From assembly GCA_022701365.1 (NCBI GenBank), contig JAKUHH010000126.1, positions 186,001 through 250,000 on the forward strand: a stretch of 64,000 nt of DNA. The letters run 5' to 3'. How positions within the stretch are numbered: the stretch's first letter is position 1; each line of letters starts with the position of its first letter. Positions 29,935-39,392 of the stretch are shown piece after piece. The position numbers and the translations under genes are program-made. This DNA comes from Mycocentrospora acerina. Lineage: Eukaryota; Ascomycota; Dothideomycetes; Pleosporales. A model generated the notes under the pieces. It was given only the letters and a program-made list of their open reading frames with translations. It did no database searches and was not told the DNA's origin.

Positions 29935-30653
29935 ATGGCAACCCCCGAAGATCAAGAAGCCGCTGCGAAACAGCGCATCATTAAGCACATGAACGCGGAC
30001 CACTCCGACTCTGTTAGCATCGCCAGTACGCGTTGGCGGGGCACATCTAACAACTTCACCAGATTCGTCGCTACATAGAAGCCTACACTCCTGCATCCAT
30101 CTTTCAAAGCCGCAAAGCGCATATGACAGATATTGATCTTGCTTCTATGAAGTTCAACAACGGAAGCACCATCACCTTTGATCCGCCTATGAAGGCCCTG
30201 CGCGAAGCTCGCGAACGCCTTGTACAGATGGACAAAGACGCTCTCAAAATCCTGGGCCAAAGCGACATCTCTATCACAACCTACCTCCCGCCATACGTCA
30301 AAATTGCCCACCTGTGGAACTTCACACAGTGCCTCTTAGTCTACTTCTTCCTTCCAAACGCAGCAAATTTCCAACCTGGTTCTTTGTTGTATGATAATGT
30401 GTTGTTTGCGATTCCTGTATTTGCAAGCTTTGTGCTGAGAATACGCTGGATTGTTTTGGGAATGATGATCCCGATCCATCTCTTTGAAAGTGGACTCATG
30501 GCAAGGAAATTGCAGAGGCATGGACTCTCACCGTTAGATGGTGTTTGGTGGTTTTGGGTTGCAAGCTGTTTCGTAGAAGGTGTCACAAGCTTCTGGAGGC
30601 TAGATAGTTGGATTGAGAGCAAGAAGAAGGAGAAAGAAGCGAAGAGGCATTAA
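29935..30653 (+). CDS. DUF2470-domain membrane protein
   Basis: Exons 29935-30012 and 30063-30653 with a 50-nt intron (GTTAGC donor, TTCACCAG acceptor) give 222 residues. The start MATPEDQEAAAKQRIIKHMN runs into MNADHSDS and, after the splice, IRRYIEAYT: the DUF2470 pattern 'I-x-x-H-M-N-x-D-H', related to the C-terminal domain of HugZ haem-degrading proteins. DLASMKFNNGSTITFDPPM completes that domain. The second half is hydrophobic (LLYDNVLFAIPVFASFVLRI; IVLGMMIPIHLFESG; GVWWFWVASCFVEGV) with three to four likely membrane helices and a Lys-rich tail (KKKEKEAKRH) that could act as an ER retrieval signal. Fungal members of this fusion are uncharacterised to my knowledge. The Met at 30123 used by a naive call would drop the domain core. 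Confidence 0.82.
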
Positions 30654-31122
30654 ATTCCGTATCACGTGCAAGGGCAGTAAAGAGTCGTTTTAACAATAAG
30701 TTGTGAAGGATACATTGCTGTCGCAGATGATCACAAAGACTCATAGCACAGTCGCTGCACATACAATATGTCAAAAAGAGAAAGCAAACAACAGTCACTA
30801 GAGGAGATTAACTACCTCAAAAAGATTGCTCCCTGCCAGACTCGAACTGGCGACCTTCGGATGTCTACTCTTTGAGTAGTCATGGTCTTAATATGAGACC
30901 GACGTGATAACCAACTACACCAAGGAAGCTTTGATGAAATCATATTCAATTTTTGTTTAAATATACTAGATCTGTTTTGAGCGATTTGGGTTTTTTCTCC
31001 GACCTCGGCCCTGCAATCGATAACATCGAAATTTTTGTGGAGTCATCTCCTACATCTAGATATGCCTCACTGACTGTTCAATCATACTTTTTTTTCATTC
31101 TCCAACATCTCTCCAATACACA
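30654..31122. other. Intergenic region holding a tRNA gene
   Basis: About 470 bp between the DUF2470 gene and ARG8. It holds the tRNA-Met gene on the minus strand; the remainder is the ARG8 promoter, with a T-rich stretch at 31089-31096 before the start. No other feature. Confidence 0.6.
30827..30929 (-). tRNA. tRNA-Met (CAT), elongator type, with intron
   Basis: On the minus strand the 5' acceptor strand GCTTCCT pairs with AGGGAGC at the 3' end (one G-U pair). A D-arm (GTGTAGTTGGTTATCAC) follows, then stem TCGGT with loop CT-CAT-A, an intron of about 29 nt, and the 3' stem TCCGA. The T-arm is GCCAG-TTCGAGT-CTGGC. The anticodon is CAT and the intron sits one base after it, the normal eukaryotic position. 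The U-U mismatch at the base of the anticodon loop also occurs in elongator tRNA-Met of yeast and man. Initiator features (A1-U72, AUCGAAAC-like T-loop) are absent. The last template base gives the discriminator A. Confidence 0.9.
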
Positions 31123-32686
31123 ATGGCATTGCGAATTTCTTCTAGGCGCGTTTGCACCGCATTGCGAGCGCCCCGCATCAATTGCGCATCTGTTCGCTTT
31201 GCCTCTGCTGCGTCGGCTGCGCTCAAAGGTTCGAGCCTTCCACAAGATGTAAACGACTCAATTGCAGTCAGTATGAACCTAGAGAAGGCCTGAGATCTCA
31301 TGCTGACAAGGCATAGCGCGACGCAAACCTATCGACGCCTGACCCATCTTCAAGCTCAAAGACGGCTGGCCTTGTGAACCAGCAGCTCCCATACATGGTC
31401 CCGACCTATGTCCGCCCACCGCCCATGTTTGAGAAGGGTGAAGGATGCTACATGTGGGATATCGAGAACAGGAAATATCTAGACTTCACAGCTGGTATTG
31501 CCGTCAATGCACTAGGACACTGCGACGAGGGCGTTTCACAGGTCATTGCTAAGCAGGTATGCTCACCCGCCCTTAGATGCGTCATATCCATTGCTGACCC
31601 ACTCTTACACAGGCTCGGCAACTGATGCACACTTCGAATCTGTACCATAATCCCCACACTGGTCTCCTGTCTAAGCAGCTTATCCAGCTTACACACGCCA
31701 CCGGTGGTTTCGAAAGCGCGTCCCGCACCTTCATATGCAATAGCGGTTCCGAGGCCAACGAGGCTGCCATAAAATTTGCCCGTAAAGTTGGAAAGTCGGT
31801 CACACCAGATGGAAGCAAGTATGAGTTCGTCTCGTTCCACAACTCGTTCCATGGTCGTACCATGGGAAGTTTGAGCGCGACACCGAACCCGAAATACCAG
31901 ACACCGTTCTCGCCCATGGTACCTGGATTCAAGTACGGAACTTTCAATGATGTGGATGCCATTAATAGCCTGGTCACAGAGGCGACATGTGGTGTCATTG
32001 TTGAGCCTATTCAAGGCGAGGGTGGAGTTAATGTTGCGACACCCGAGTTCCTCCTGGCGCTGCGAAAGCGCTGCACTGAAGTAGGAGCCGTTTTAATCTA
32101 CGACGAAATTCAATGCGGTCTGGGCAGAACAGGAACATTCTGGGCTCACGGAGGTTATTCCAAAGATTGCCACCCAGACATCGTAACTACAGCTAAAGCT
32201 CTTGGTAACGGATTCCCTATTGGCGCAACGATTGTAAACGACTTCGTTTGTGATCACATCAAGACTGGTGACCACGGTACCACGTTCGGTGGTAACCCGC
32301 TTGGATGCAGTGTTGCTTCTTACATCCTCTCCCGACTATCGTCGCCTAAGATATTAAACTCAGTGCCAGTGAAAGAAAAGGCATTCCGAAAGCACTTCGA
32401 CGCGCTGCGTGAGCGATTCCCAGATCAAATCAAGGAGGTTAGGGGCAAAGGACTGATTTTAGGTCTTCAACTTGACACGGACCCTACACCTATCGTAACC
32501 GCCGCCCGTGAGAGAGGGTTGTTGATTATTACCTGTGGTACCAACACACTCCGTTTTGTTCCTCCTCTAGTTATCACCGAGGCAGAAATCGAGGAGGGCA
32601 TGCAGATACTCGAGCAAGCGATGAAGAGCGTTTGGATTAAGGGTGAGGATGTAGAGGGCACGAAGGGCCAGCAGGAGATGAAGTAA
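31123..32686 (+). CDS. ARG8: Acetylornithine aminotransferase, mitochondrial
   Basis: Exons 31123-31266, 31317-31556 and 31613-32686 with introns of 50 and 56 nt give 485 residues. The first donor (GTCAGT) is weak but is the only phase-compatible one; the CTGAC branch and CATAG acceptor are good. The N-terminus (MALRISSRRVCTALRAPRIN) is Arg-rich and lacks acids, a mitochondrial presequence. The class-III aminotransferase fold shows CNSGSEANEAAIKFARK (PLP phosphate loop), HNSFHGRT, EPIQGEGG, IYDEIQCGLGRTG (Asp to pyridine N) and TTAKALGNGFPIG, where Lys323 binds PLP. It makes N-acetylornithine from N-acetylglutamate semialdehyde, the fourth step of arginine synthesis. The sequence is closest to Arg8/ArgD rather than ornithine aminotransferase because of FTAGIAVNALGHCDEGV and the YHNPHTGLLSKQL segment. 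Confidence 0.93.
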
Positions 32687-33391
32687 TCATGACTTGCAGA
32701 CCGCCGACTGTGTAAAATTTAGCATGGCGTTTTTTGGAATATTAAGTTTTCAGCGATAGAGTCATAGACCGAAATGCGACCCTACGTATGGTACCTTCCG
32801 TTCAACCTAATATCTTTGCACCAACGCCACTGCATGTAAGTTTGACCTGGCTACAACTAGGATTTAAAAGCATATAGTAGGCAACTGCCTAAACAGGCTG
32901 AGACAAACAAATGCATGACACCCCTGAACGGCGAGGGATGGAATGCGCGAAGGGAAGGGTAAAGGCGCGGAATCCAAGCGTGAAAAGACCAGGCTACTGC
33001 AGCAGAGAATGCATTTCATGTAACTCCATAAATTAGCCCTCACTCATGCCCCACGGGAGGCCCTCTCAAGGACTGTAAACTAATTCATTCATTCATTCAT
33101 TCATTCATTAATATGGTACCTTTCGTAGTAAATCCGCGAGGCTGTTGCTATCTCCGTTGGCAAGCCCGTGCGCCTTACCATCTGCTTGGCGTCTGCCTTG
33201 CTCCCACCATCCCCTATCACAGACCATTACGATATAATTGCAGTCTTTTTCAGAAATTCTTACATTGGTGCTTCTAGTTGATATTGGGCACTGAATTTAT
33301 GTGGATCACAACGGGTGTAGGGCACGCATATCGGCTATAGCGCAAGGAGCCGCATGCACCGACCCGCAATATCCAACCTGAGCCAATAGAC
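32687..33391. other. Intergenic with an (ATTC)n microsatellite
   Basis: About 700 bp between ARG8 and the SNF2 gene, both plus strand. It holds the tetranucleotide repeat listed separately. No credible coding frame or RNA gene. Confidence 0.5.
33083..33110 (+). repeat. (ATTC)n microsatellite, about 6 to 7 units
   Basis: Perfect ATTC tetranucleotide repeat between ARG8 and the SNF2 gene, bounded by TAA on the left and AATATGG on the right. Confidence 0.9.
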
Positions 33392-36300
33392 ATGGTTTAT
33401 CAGAGTCAAATCAAAGCTTCCTCTTGCTCATCACAGTCTGGCAGTTTACGGATGACTGCAGCATCGATACCTAAAACATGCATGCCGTCTCCAGCTGTCA
33501 ACACGAACGACAAGCTACAGGATCTCAGGCGTTATATTGCGCTGGGCTGCCTTCACCTTGATGGCTTCTCCAGCAATGCCTATGAGCCGAGTTCTCAAAT
33601 TGACTGGCACGAGGTCACATCTTGTGATTTGCCTAACGAAATCAAGCTAACTATTGGTGACGAAGCTGTAGTACTTCTCGAAGCACGCTGGATACGACTG
33701 TTCCTCCGTCAGGTGCATTCTGATGGATCTAGTCTACGTAGTCTTGCTCGCGTATACATATTACCAGAGGACTGGGCCCGACGTTCTGTTGACCGCAACA
33801 ACAGGAAGTTGAAATCAGCCTTACGACAGCTTTTCCAGCATGTCGATGTCTCACCAGAAGTTTGGATTGGCAATCTTTCGAATGCTCGAGTTCGCCCTTT
33901 TGATCAGTGGGCAACTGCGGCGAACTCGTCGCTTTATTACTTATTCAACAAGCTACCCTCGCCAGCTCCATGCCCTGATAAAATCAAAAGTCGCTACACA
34001 CGGAAAGCAGTGCAAGAGCTACTTGAGTCTTCAGTTCCATCAAAGTGGGACGAATGGGGTGAGCAGCCACTTGAAGGCCTAAAATCGAAACTCTACCCAT
34101 ATCAGGCGCGGTCTGCAAGTCTGATGATACAGCGAGAGACAGCTCCTCAATTGCAATTAGACCCGAGCTTGGAAGTTCGGCAAGCACCGGACGGAGCAAC
34201 GTTTTTTTATGGCGCTCGAGATGGGTCTTTTTTGCAAGAACCTCGCTTTTATGACACAAATCGTGGCGGTATATTGGCTGAAACAATGGGGTTGGGAAAG
34301 ACTGTTATTTGCCTAGCAGTCATCCTAGCCACCAAGGGCAACTATCCTACCATTCCTGCCGCATATCAACCTTCTCCGCCAACGCGCCAACGCGTTGGTA
34401 AGCTGTCAGACATGGCAGCTTCAATAATTGGACGGCGTGCCATACCTGGAAAAGCTATTTTAGAGCAATACGAGAAGCATCAAGGGAACGATCTACTGAG
34501 AATCAAGTCTATACTCGCTCGAAACATAGCCTTCTACGAGATTCCGCCCGAAATCCCGCGACTGAACAGAACTACAAAGATACCTGCTGCTCGCCAGCTC
34601 GTACCGTGTTCTGGTACGATTGTTGTAGTGCCTCGAAACCTGCTACATCAATGGCAGTCAGAGATACAGAAACATACGATCAAAGGTAGCCTCAAAGTAC
34701 TAGTAGTCGACACGGTGACAAAGCGTGGCAACAAGTCTAACTTGATGTCTACTGGGGATGAGCACATTGAGTTTAGAACTGACCTGCCACCACCGACTGA
34801 ACTCATGCAGTTTGATGTGGTATTGTTCACCCGTAATCGTTTTGAACAAGAGATTCAGGATGGCCTAGATGGCTACGGTCGACGAGCAGTTGTCGGTGTT
34901 ACTCGCGTTTGTAATTGTCCATATGTCGGGGCTACGCGTATACCCGATTGTAATTGTCTTGACAGTAGTGCAACATATGAATCCCCACTAATGAAGTTGC
35001 ATTGGCTTCGCATTTTGATCGATGAGGGCCACAGTTTCTCATCGTCTGTCTCAAATGCCGTGCTCGTTGCCAGGCAAATTCAAGCCGAGAGGCGATGGGT
35101 TATCTCAGGCAGTGAGTGATGAAGTGAAATGTCTTGCTAAGGATAGATACTGACGCAAACAGCACCTGCGAAGAATTTGGTAGGCGTAGAGATCGACGTC
35201 TCGACTCTGGATGCTGGAGAGGCAGATACTGCTTCGCTTCGAGAGCTCACAATTGAGCAAAGGAAGAACTTTAGATCAGACGATGAAAACACCAAGGCTG
35301 CAAAAGCTCTAGGGACTCTAGCCTCGAATTTCCTCATGATGCGCCCCTGGTGTGAGTCCTCTAGCGACCATGGGCTAAATTGGGATGACCATATTTATAG
35401 GCATGAGGACCAATATCGCAAAACATACTCTGGGTTCTCATCTTGCTTTGTACGAACCCTGGAAAGTCTGGTCGTCAAAACTAGACCAGAAGATGTAGAG
35501 AAAGATATTGTGCTGCCACCAATGAGGCACCGTGTAGTCTATCTCAAGCCATGTTGGTTTGATAAGATGACGGCGAACCTTTTCATCCAGGTGCTGCGAG
35601 CGAATGTAAGTTTGTCCAATTCAGACATAAATATTGCGTTCTTCAAAGTTTGGAATAGTCCCGAGCCACTAGCCAAAAGATTTTGGCATATATCTCAAGC
35701 GCATACTAACTTAATTTTAAGGCAATCACCAGTGAACGCAGTGATGTTGATTATCTTTTCCACAGGAATAGCATTAAGGCTCGGCATAGCCTGATTCGAA
35801 ATCTTCGTCAATCGAACTTCACGTGGACTGGATTCAGCATGTCAGATGTGGCAAGTAGCTTGCAAACCAGTAGCGAATACCTGGCCAAGAAGCATAATAA
35901 TTGCTCACTAGAAGATGCTAGCTCTTTATTGGAAAGCAGCCAAATGATATCGCGGCTGCTTTCGTCCGCAGAATGGATTGCCTTGAGTAAGGCCCATGAA
36001 GTGGGGATGGCTGTTGCGGAATGGCCAAGAGAATCCGAAGAGTCTTTCGCCCTTTCGTTTCCAGAAAAGCCTACTATGGTCGGCATGACGCAACTACTCG
36101 AAGGTCAGCTTCATGTGGACACTCACATTTTGACTGGTGAGCCGTCCAAATATCTAAATGCGATAGGGTGGGCAGCTAGAGCAAGGATCATTGCTCTAGC
36201 GGAGGCTGAGTTTGAAGCGACAGATACTAACAATGCAGTTGTTGGCTATTCTCCGCTGAAGAAGGCCAGTGTTCCAACTTCTTGTGTAAAAGGCCAACAG

Positions 36301-37365
36301 CCTCTGACAAGTCGTCGTGCGTCGGCAATAAACGGCAAAAGGATGCCTTCAAAACCTGAGAAGACCGAGCCCACAGGTGAAGCCCAGGAACCAAATACAC
36401 CAACATCACCTGTTCGCCCCAGAAAACGAAAGCTGACCCTAGCCGATGAAACCGCAGATCTCCCTGCAGATTCACCGTTACGTAACACATGTGTCGTTGG
36501 TACCACATCTGCGAAGCTCACATATCTTCTTGATAAGGTGATGCAGCATCAGGCAAACGAGAAAATCATCATTTTCTATGATGGCGACAATGCAGCATTT
36601 TACATCGCTCAGGCACTTGAAATGCTCTATGTCAATCACCGAATCTATGCTCGGACGCTAGACAATACTAAAAGGTCCGAGTATGTTGCGCTATTCAATG
36701 AGGACCCTGACGTCCGTGTTTTGTTGATTGATGTCGCATGCGGTGCTCTGGGGCTGAATCTCAACGCCGCGAGTATAGTTCTCATTGTCAACCCGATCAA
36801 TCGTCCTGGGCTAGAGGCGCAAGCGATCAAGCGGGCTCATCGCATCGGCCAGACGAAGGAGGTTGTCGTTGAGACGTTAGTTTTGGAGAACACGATAGAG
36901 CATGCAATTTTCGACTGGGCCAAAAGTATGAGTCGTGCTCAGCACCTTGAGGCAAAAGAGTTGGAAGATGATGCTGGAATTGTTGACATTATCCAAAATG
37001 CACAAATTCTACCGCTGCATCCGGATGAAGAGCAGGGAATTGGCAAATTTGCGGTTTTGAACACACCCCAACAAATTTTCGGGAGGCCGAACCGACAGTT
37101 GTATCATCGATATGGATTCTCGGATGCCAAAAGAGAAAAATCGGAGAAAAGGATGAAAGTATCTGGAAATTTGAAGACGGTTGAGGCGACTGGAGGTAGC
37201 AATTCAAGCGATCAAAATACCCCGAGATGGGAAGAGTTGTCATTGGAGAGTTTTAGCCCTAATATTCAACTTGCACATGAAGTTGGGATACGAGTAGCTT
37301 TGCAGGATTCAAGGACAGAATCTGGAGACTTGTATGAAGCTGTTCCGAGTATTTTTGGGAATTGA
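33392..37365 (+). CDS. SNF2-family DNA-dependent ATPase/helicase-like protein
   Basis: Exons 33392-35111, 35163-35605 and 35722-37365 with introns of 51 and 116 nt give 1268 residues. The N-terminal lobe has NRGGILAETMGLGKTVICLA (motif I, residues about 290-306) and ILIDEGHSFSSS (motif II, DEGH, about 541-551), then RRWVISGTPAKN (motif III) across intron 1. The C-terminal lobe has LTYLLDKVMQHQANEKIIIF, VLLIDVACGALGLNLNAAS (motif V) and AIKRAHRIGQTKEVVVETLV (motif VI, about 1089). The two lobes are separated by about 440 residues without a RING finger, unlike Rad5/HLTF. A Cys-rich insert CNCPYVGATRIPDCNC precedes motif II. Lobe order and the RIGQ motif place it in the Rad5/SHPRH-like side of SNF2, but I cannot name an ortholog. 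Nuclear chromatin or repair role is likely. Confidence 0.85.
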
Positions 37366-37606
37366 TAAGAGGCAAGGGGGGCGTTGGATGCATGGTCTGA
37401 ATGAATAGTCTGGCGGCATTGATGGATGATGGATAGATACTCTAGATGAGATGTTCATGTTTTGCCAAGTTCCAGAGAAGATGAGATTAGATTTAAACAC
37501 GCAAAGAAAAAGAGTACAAGGTGTGAATTCAACATGAAACCAAAAGAAATCATCACGTCATGACTGCGGGCGACTAAATTACATCAAACGCGTAGACTCA
37601 TGGCGA

Positions 37607-38339
37607 TCAAGCTCCCCCTCCACCATATCCTCCGCCTCCTAGCGGCGAACCCCATGCATTCGCAAAATCCCCCTGGTCGTGCTCTTTCCCAAAGGCCACC
37701 TCTTTGACCTGTTTTAGTAAATCTTCAGGCGTACTAACAACAATATCATGACTAGTCAGCTCCTTGTTTTTTTATTCTTCGTTTTTTTCTTCAAAAATGT
37801 AGAAATGGGAAGAGAGAAACAGAAGAGAGAGAAAAAAACAGACAAACTCACCTCTTCCCTGGGACAAAGACCAAGCCGGCATCTACTGCTCTTTTGCCTG
37901 TGCCGACATAATTGCCCTCTGCATCTTTGGCATAGTGCTCCAGGTACGTCTTGCGCGTCATTTTGCGCACAATGACTGTCTGGGTGATGGATCCGCGGCG
38001 GCCGCCAAAGGGCATGAAAAGGTCGCGCTTGCGTTTTGATTCGGTGGAGAGGATCATAGGCACGGAGATGGTCTCGTCGAGGGGGCCGTGCATCAGGTGC
38101 GAGGATATGCGGGTGAGGTCGGGGTAGTTTGGAGGAGGGGGGGAGGTGTAAGTTGGTGGACTGGAAGAATCAGTTAGCAAGCAAGGGGAAGTGACGCAAG
38201 TGAGGTAATTTAAAGTATGTGAGGTGAGGCTAGGAAAAGAAGAAGAAGAAGAAGAAGAAGAAGAAGAAGAAGAAGAAGAAGAAGAAGAAGAAGAAGAAGA
38301 AGGAGGAGACGGACTGGTCTTGAACCTGATGGTTTTCAT
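37607..38339 (-). CDS. Conserved small protein of unknown function with a (TTC)n tract in its first intron
   Basis: The convincing coding sequence is exon 2 (37852-38160: PPTYTSPPPPNYPDLTRISS, then VPMILSTESKRKRDLFMPFG and MTRKTYLEHYAKDAEGNYVG) and exon 3 (37607-37751: HDIVVSTPEDLLKQVKEVAF, ending WGSPLGGGGYGGGGA). The 100-nt intron between them has a GTGAGT donor and CTGACTAG acceptor. The first exon is uncertain. With ATG 38339 and donor GTTCAA at 38325 a 14-nt exon fits the phase, giving 155 residues and a 165-nt intron with branch GCTAAC and acceptor TTCCAG. That intron contains 22 TTC units. If it were retained, the frame stays open and encodes a run of about 21 Ser. The Gly-rich tail and Pro-rich start flank one compact domain I do not recognise. 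Confidence 0.62.
38237..38302 (+). repeat. (AAG)n / (TTC)n microsatellite, 22 units, inside an intron
   Basis: A perfect trinucleotide run of about 66 bp, homopurine on the plus strand, inside the first intron of the minus-strand gene above. On the transcript it is a (UUC)n pyrimidine tract located upstream of the acceptor. Confidence 0.95.
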
Positions 38340-38755
38340 CTTGCGGGGGTCGCGAAATGGGCGTGTTGAGTTGAGCGCCAGTATTGAATGACATGTTCTC
38401 TTCCCTACTTCTTCTCGTTCCCAGTTTGCGTCTTTGTAGCTAGCCGAGTAGTCTAACCCTCAATATTCTCAAGCCCTACTTTTCACAGTCGCAAGTTCTT
38501 AAATCCAGTCAGTTTCAGACGTGAGTTTCTCAAGTGCTTTGTGCGTCGTGGGGGTGCAGTACAATTTCAGCGCAGATGAAATGGAAATGGAGTCGCGATT
38601 AGACAAAAACAAGCTTCTGCAATCTCTGGGCGGACATGCTTTGTACTTGTGCGATCCCGCTGCGTGGCGTACATGTACATGTCAAGCGTGTCATGAGGGC
38701 AGGACAGGGTAGGGACACGGGACGAGGCCCATCCGAATCCTAGCTAGTGCGAAGC

Positions 38756-38794
38756 GCGGAGGCGGAGGCGGAGGCGGAGGTCGAGGTCGAGGCT
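38756..38794 (+). repeat. (GGCGGA)n hexanucleotide repeat
   Basis: About four GGCGGA units passing into three GGTCGA units, in the promoter region of the small minus-strand gene. Confidence 0.85.
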
Positions 38795-39266
38795 AGAGAG
38801 TGTGTGGGTTGGCTTGTGTATGGTGGGGTGTGTGATTCGCCGGGAATTCGCGATTTTGCAGTTTTTGTAAACTGGTGATTGGCCGTTCAATTATACGGCT
38901 GAATGTGACGTGGTACGAGGTGGAGCGCAAGGTTGATTTCTGGTCGCGAAGTAATATAGGTTTAGCTACCGCTCACCCAAAACGCTCACCGACCAAACAG
39001 TTGTGCATGCACCAAAGCGAGTTTCTGTTTTGGGCCAAAGTCTTCACTGAGTTAGCAATTTCAAACGCTAAATCGGAGTCATGAATCCTGCCTCCCTGTC
39101 CGCCTAACAAGGCAGTATCAATCTGTTTTGCTTATTTTGGTACAACAGATTCAGCCTGCTATTTTGCCTTGAGAGAAACAGCAGTGCGCGAGGAATGGTT
39201 GAGTGGGTATCATTGAAACTAAATAAAAAAAAACGATGATGCTGCAGAACAGAATTTTTCTTCTTT

Positions 39267-39376
39267 GGTTGACCAAATGGAAAGATTCAATAATACCAAC
39301 CTTGACCCAGCTGGAATCAAGACTTTTCACGAGGTTGATCAAGTGGGCAAGTCCAATAATTCCAACCTTGATTGAC
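39267..39376 (+). repeat. Degenerate 44-bp direct duplication, 66-bp spacing
   Basis: GGTTGACCAAATGG at 39267 and GGTTGATCAAGTGG at 39333 begin two copies that also share CAATAATACCAACCTTGA and CAATAATTCCAACCTTGA. Roughly three quarters of positions agree. The second copy ends 16 bp before the Mgs1 stop codon, so the duplication lies in its 3' flank. Confidence 0.6.
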
Positions 39377-39392
39377 CTAGTTTGGACCGAAT

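Larger units (their letters stand above)
38340..39392. other. Intergenic about 1 kb with short repeats
   Basis: Between the minus-strand small gene and the Mgs1 stop. It holds a GGCGGA repeat (38756-38794) and a degenerate 44-bp direct duplication (39267-39310 and 39333-39376). Frames of 60-80 codons are not convincing. Confidence 0.5.

Noticed and set aside
37848..38339. 163-codon frame with a poly-Ser run
   Set aside because: The Ser run is most likely intron sequence (branch GCTAAC and acceptor TTCCAG follow). Kept as an isoform question only.
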